The notes beneath the pieces are model-generated. The model searched no databases and had not been told where the DNA came from. It was given only the letters and a program-made list of their open reading frames with translations. Shown here piece by piece: positions 13,470 through 15,299 of a stretch of 15,299 nucleotides of DNA. The DNA is taken from assembly GCA_005882155.1 (NCBI GenBank), contig VBCQ01000228.1:1-15299 (forward strand), in the 5' to 3' direction. Both the position numbers and the translations under genes were made by a program. Each line of letters opens with the position of its first letter. Within the stretch, counting starts at the first letter, position 1. Origin of the DNA: Betaproteobacteria bacterium (GTDB lineage Bacteria > Pseudomonadota > Gammaproteobacteria > Burkholderiales > Burkholderiaceae_C).

Positions 13470-15299
<1,830 letters not shown>

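Overview
The window is a piece of core chromosome around the replication origin of a GC-rich betaproteobacterium. Gene order and protein sequences fit Burkholderiales, perhaps the Rubrivivax/Roseateles/Leptothrix neighbourhood; the exact genus is inference. I see no prophage, insertion sequence, CRISPR array, tRNA or rRNA. Both ends are cut: the left end holds only the glycine-rich tail of a probable RNA-binding protein, and gyrB runs off the right end.

Left part (1-5342): the RNA-binding protein tail and a minus-strand operon converge on a shared hairpin terminator. The operon reads kdsD-kdsC-lptC-SDR, tightly packed, with a one-base stop/start overlap between kdsD and kdsC. The first three genes serve Kdo synthesis and lipopolysaccharide transport. 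The fourth is a short-chain dehydrogenase where lptA would usually lie. Divergent from kdsD is a CPA2/Kef-type cation:proton antiporter with C-terminal RCK domains.

Middle part (5343-10295): six or more minus-strand genes pointing away from the origin: rpmH-rnpA-yidD-yidC (ribosomal protein L34, RNase P protein, membrane insertion factors), then mnmE (tRNA wobble-uridine GTPase), then a small stand-alone cyclic-nucleotide-binding-domain protein with its own likely promoter and a strong terminator.

Right part (10296-15299): dnaA, dnaN and gyrB on the plus strand. The 258-bp rpmH-dnaA spacer holds a perfect DnaA box, a near-perfect box, a good sigma70-type promoter for rpmH, and a likely dnaA promoter whose -10 element is covered by the perfect box. 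The dnaA-dnaN spacer has two more one-mismatch boxes. Gene direction flips at the rpmH-dnaA spacer, so the origin most likely lies there or spans dnaA. The dnaN-gyrB spacer is packed with GC-rich inverted repeats, one of which overlaps the dnaN stop codon.

No clearly new multi-gene system is visible. The most unusual points are the RnpA insertion with an altered RNR motif, the lptC-SDR linkage, the 17-bp inverted repeat across the dnaN stop, and the possibly leaderless cyclic-nucleotide-domain gene.
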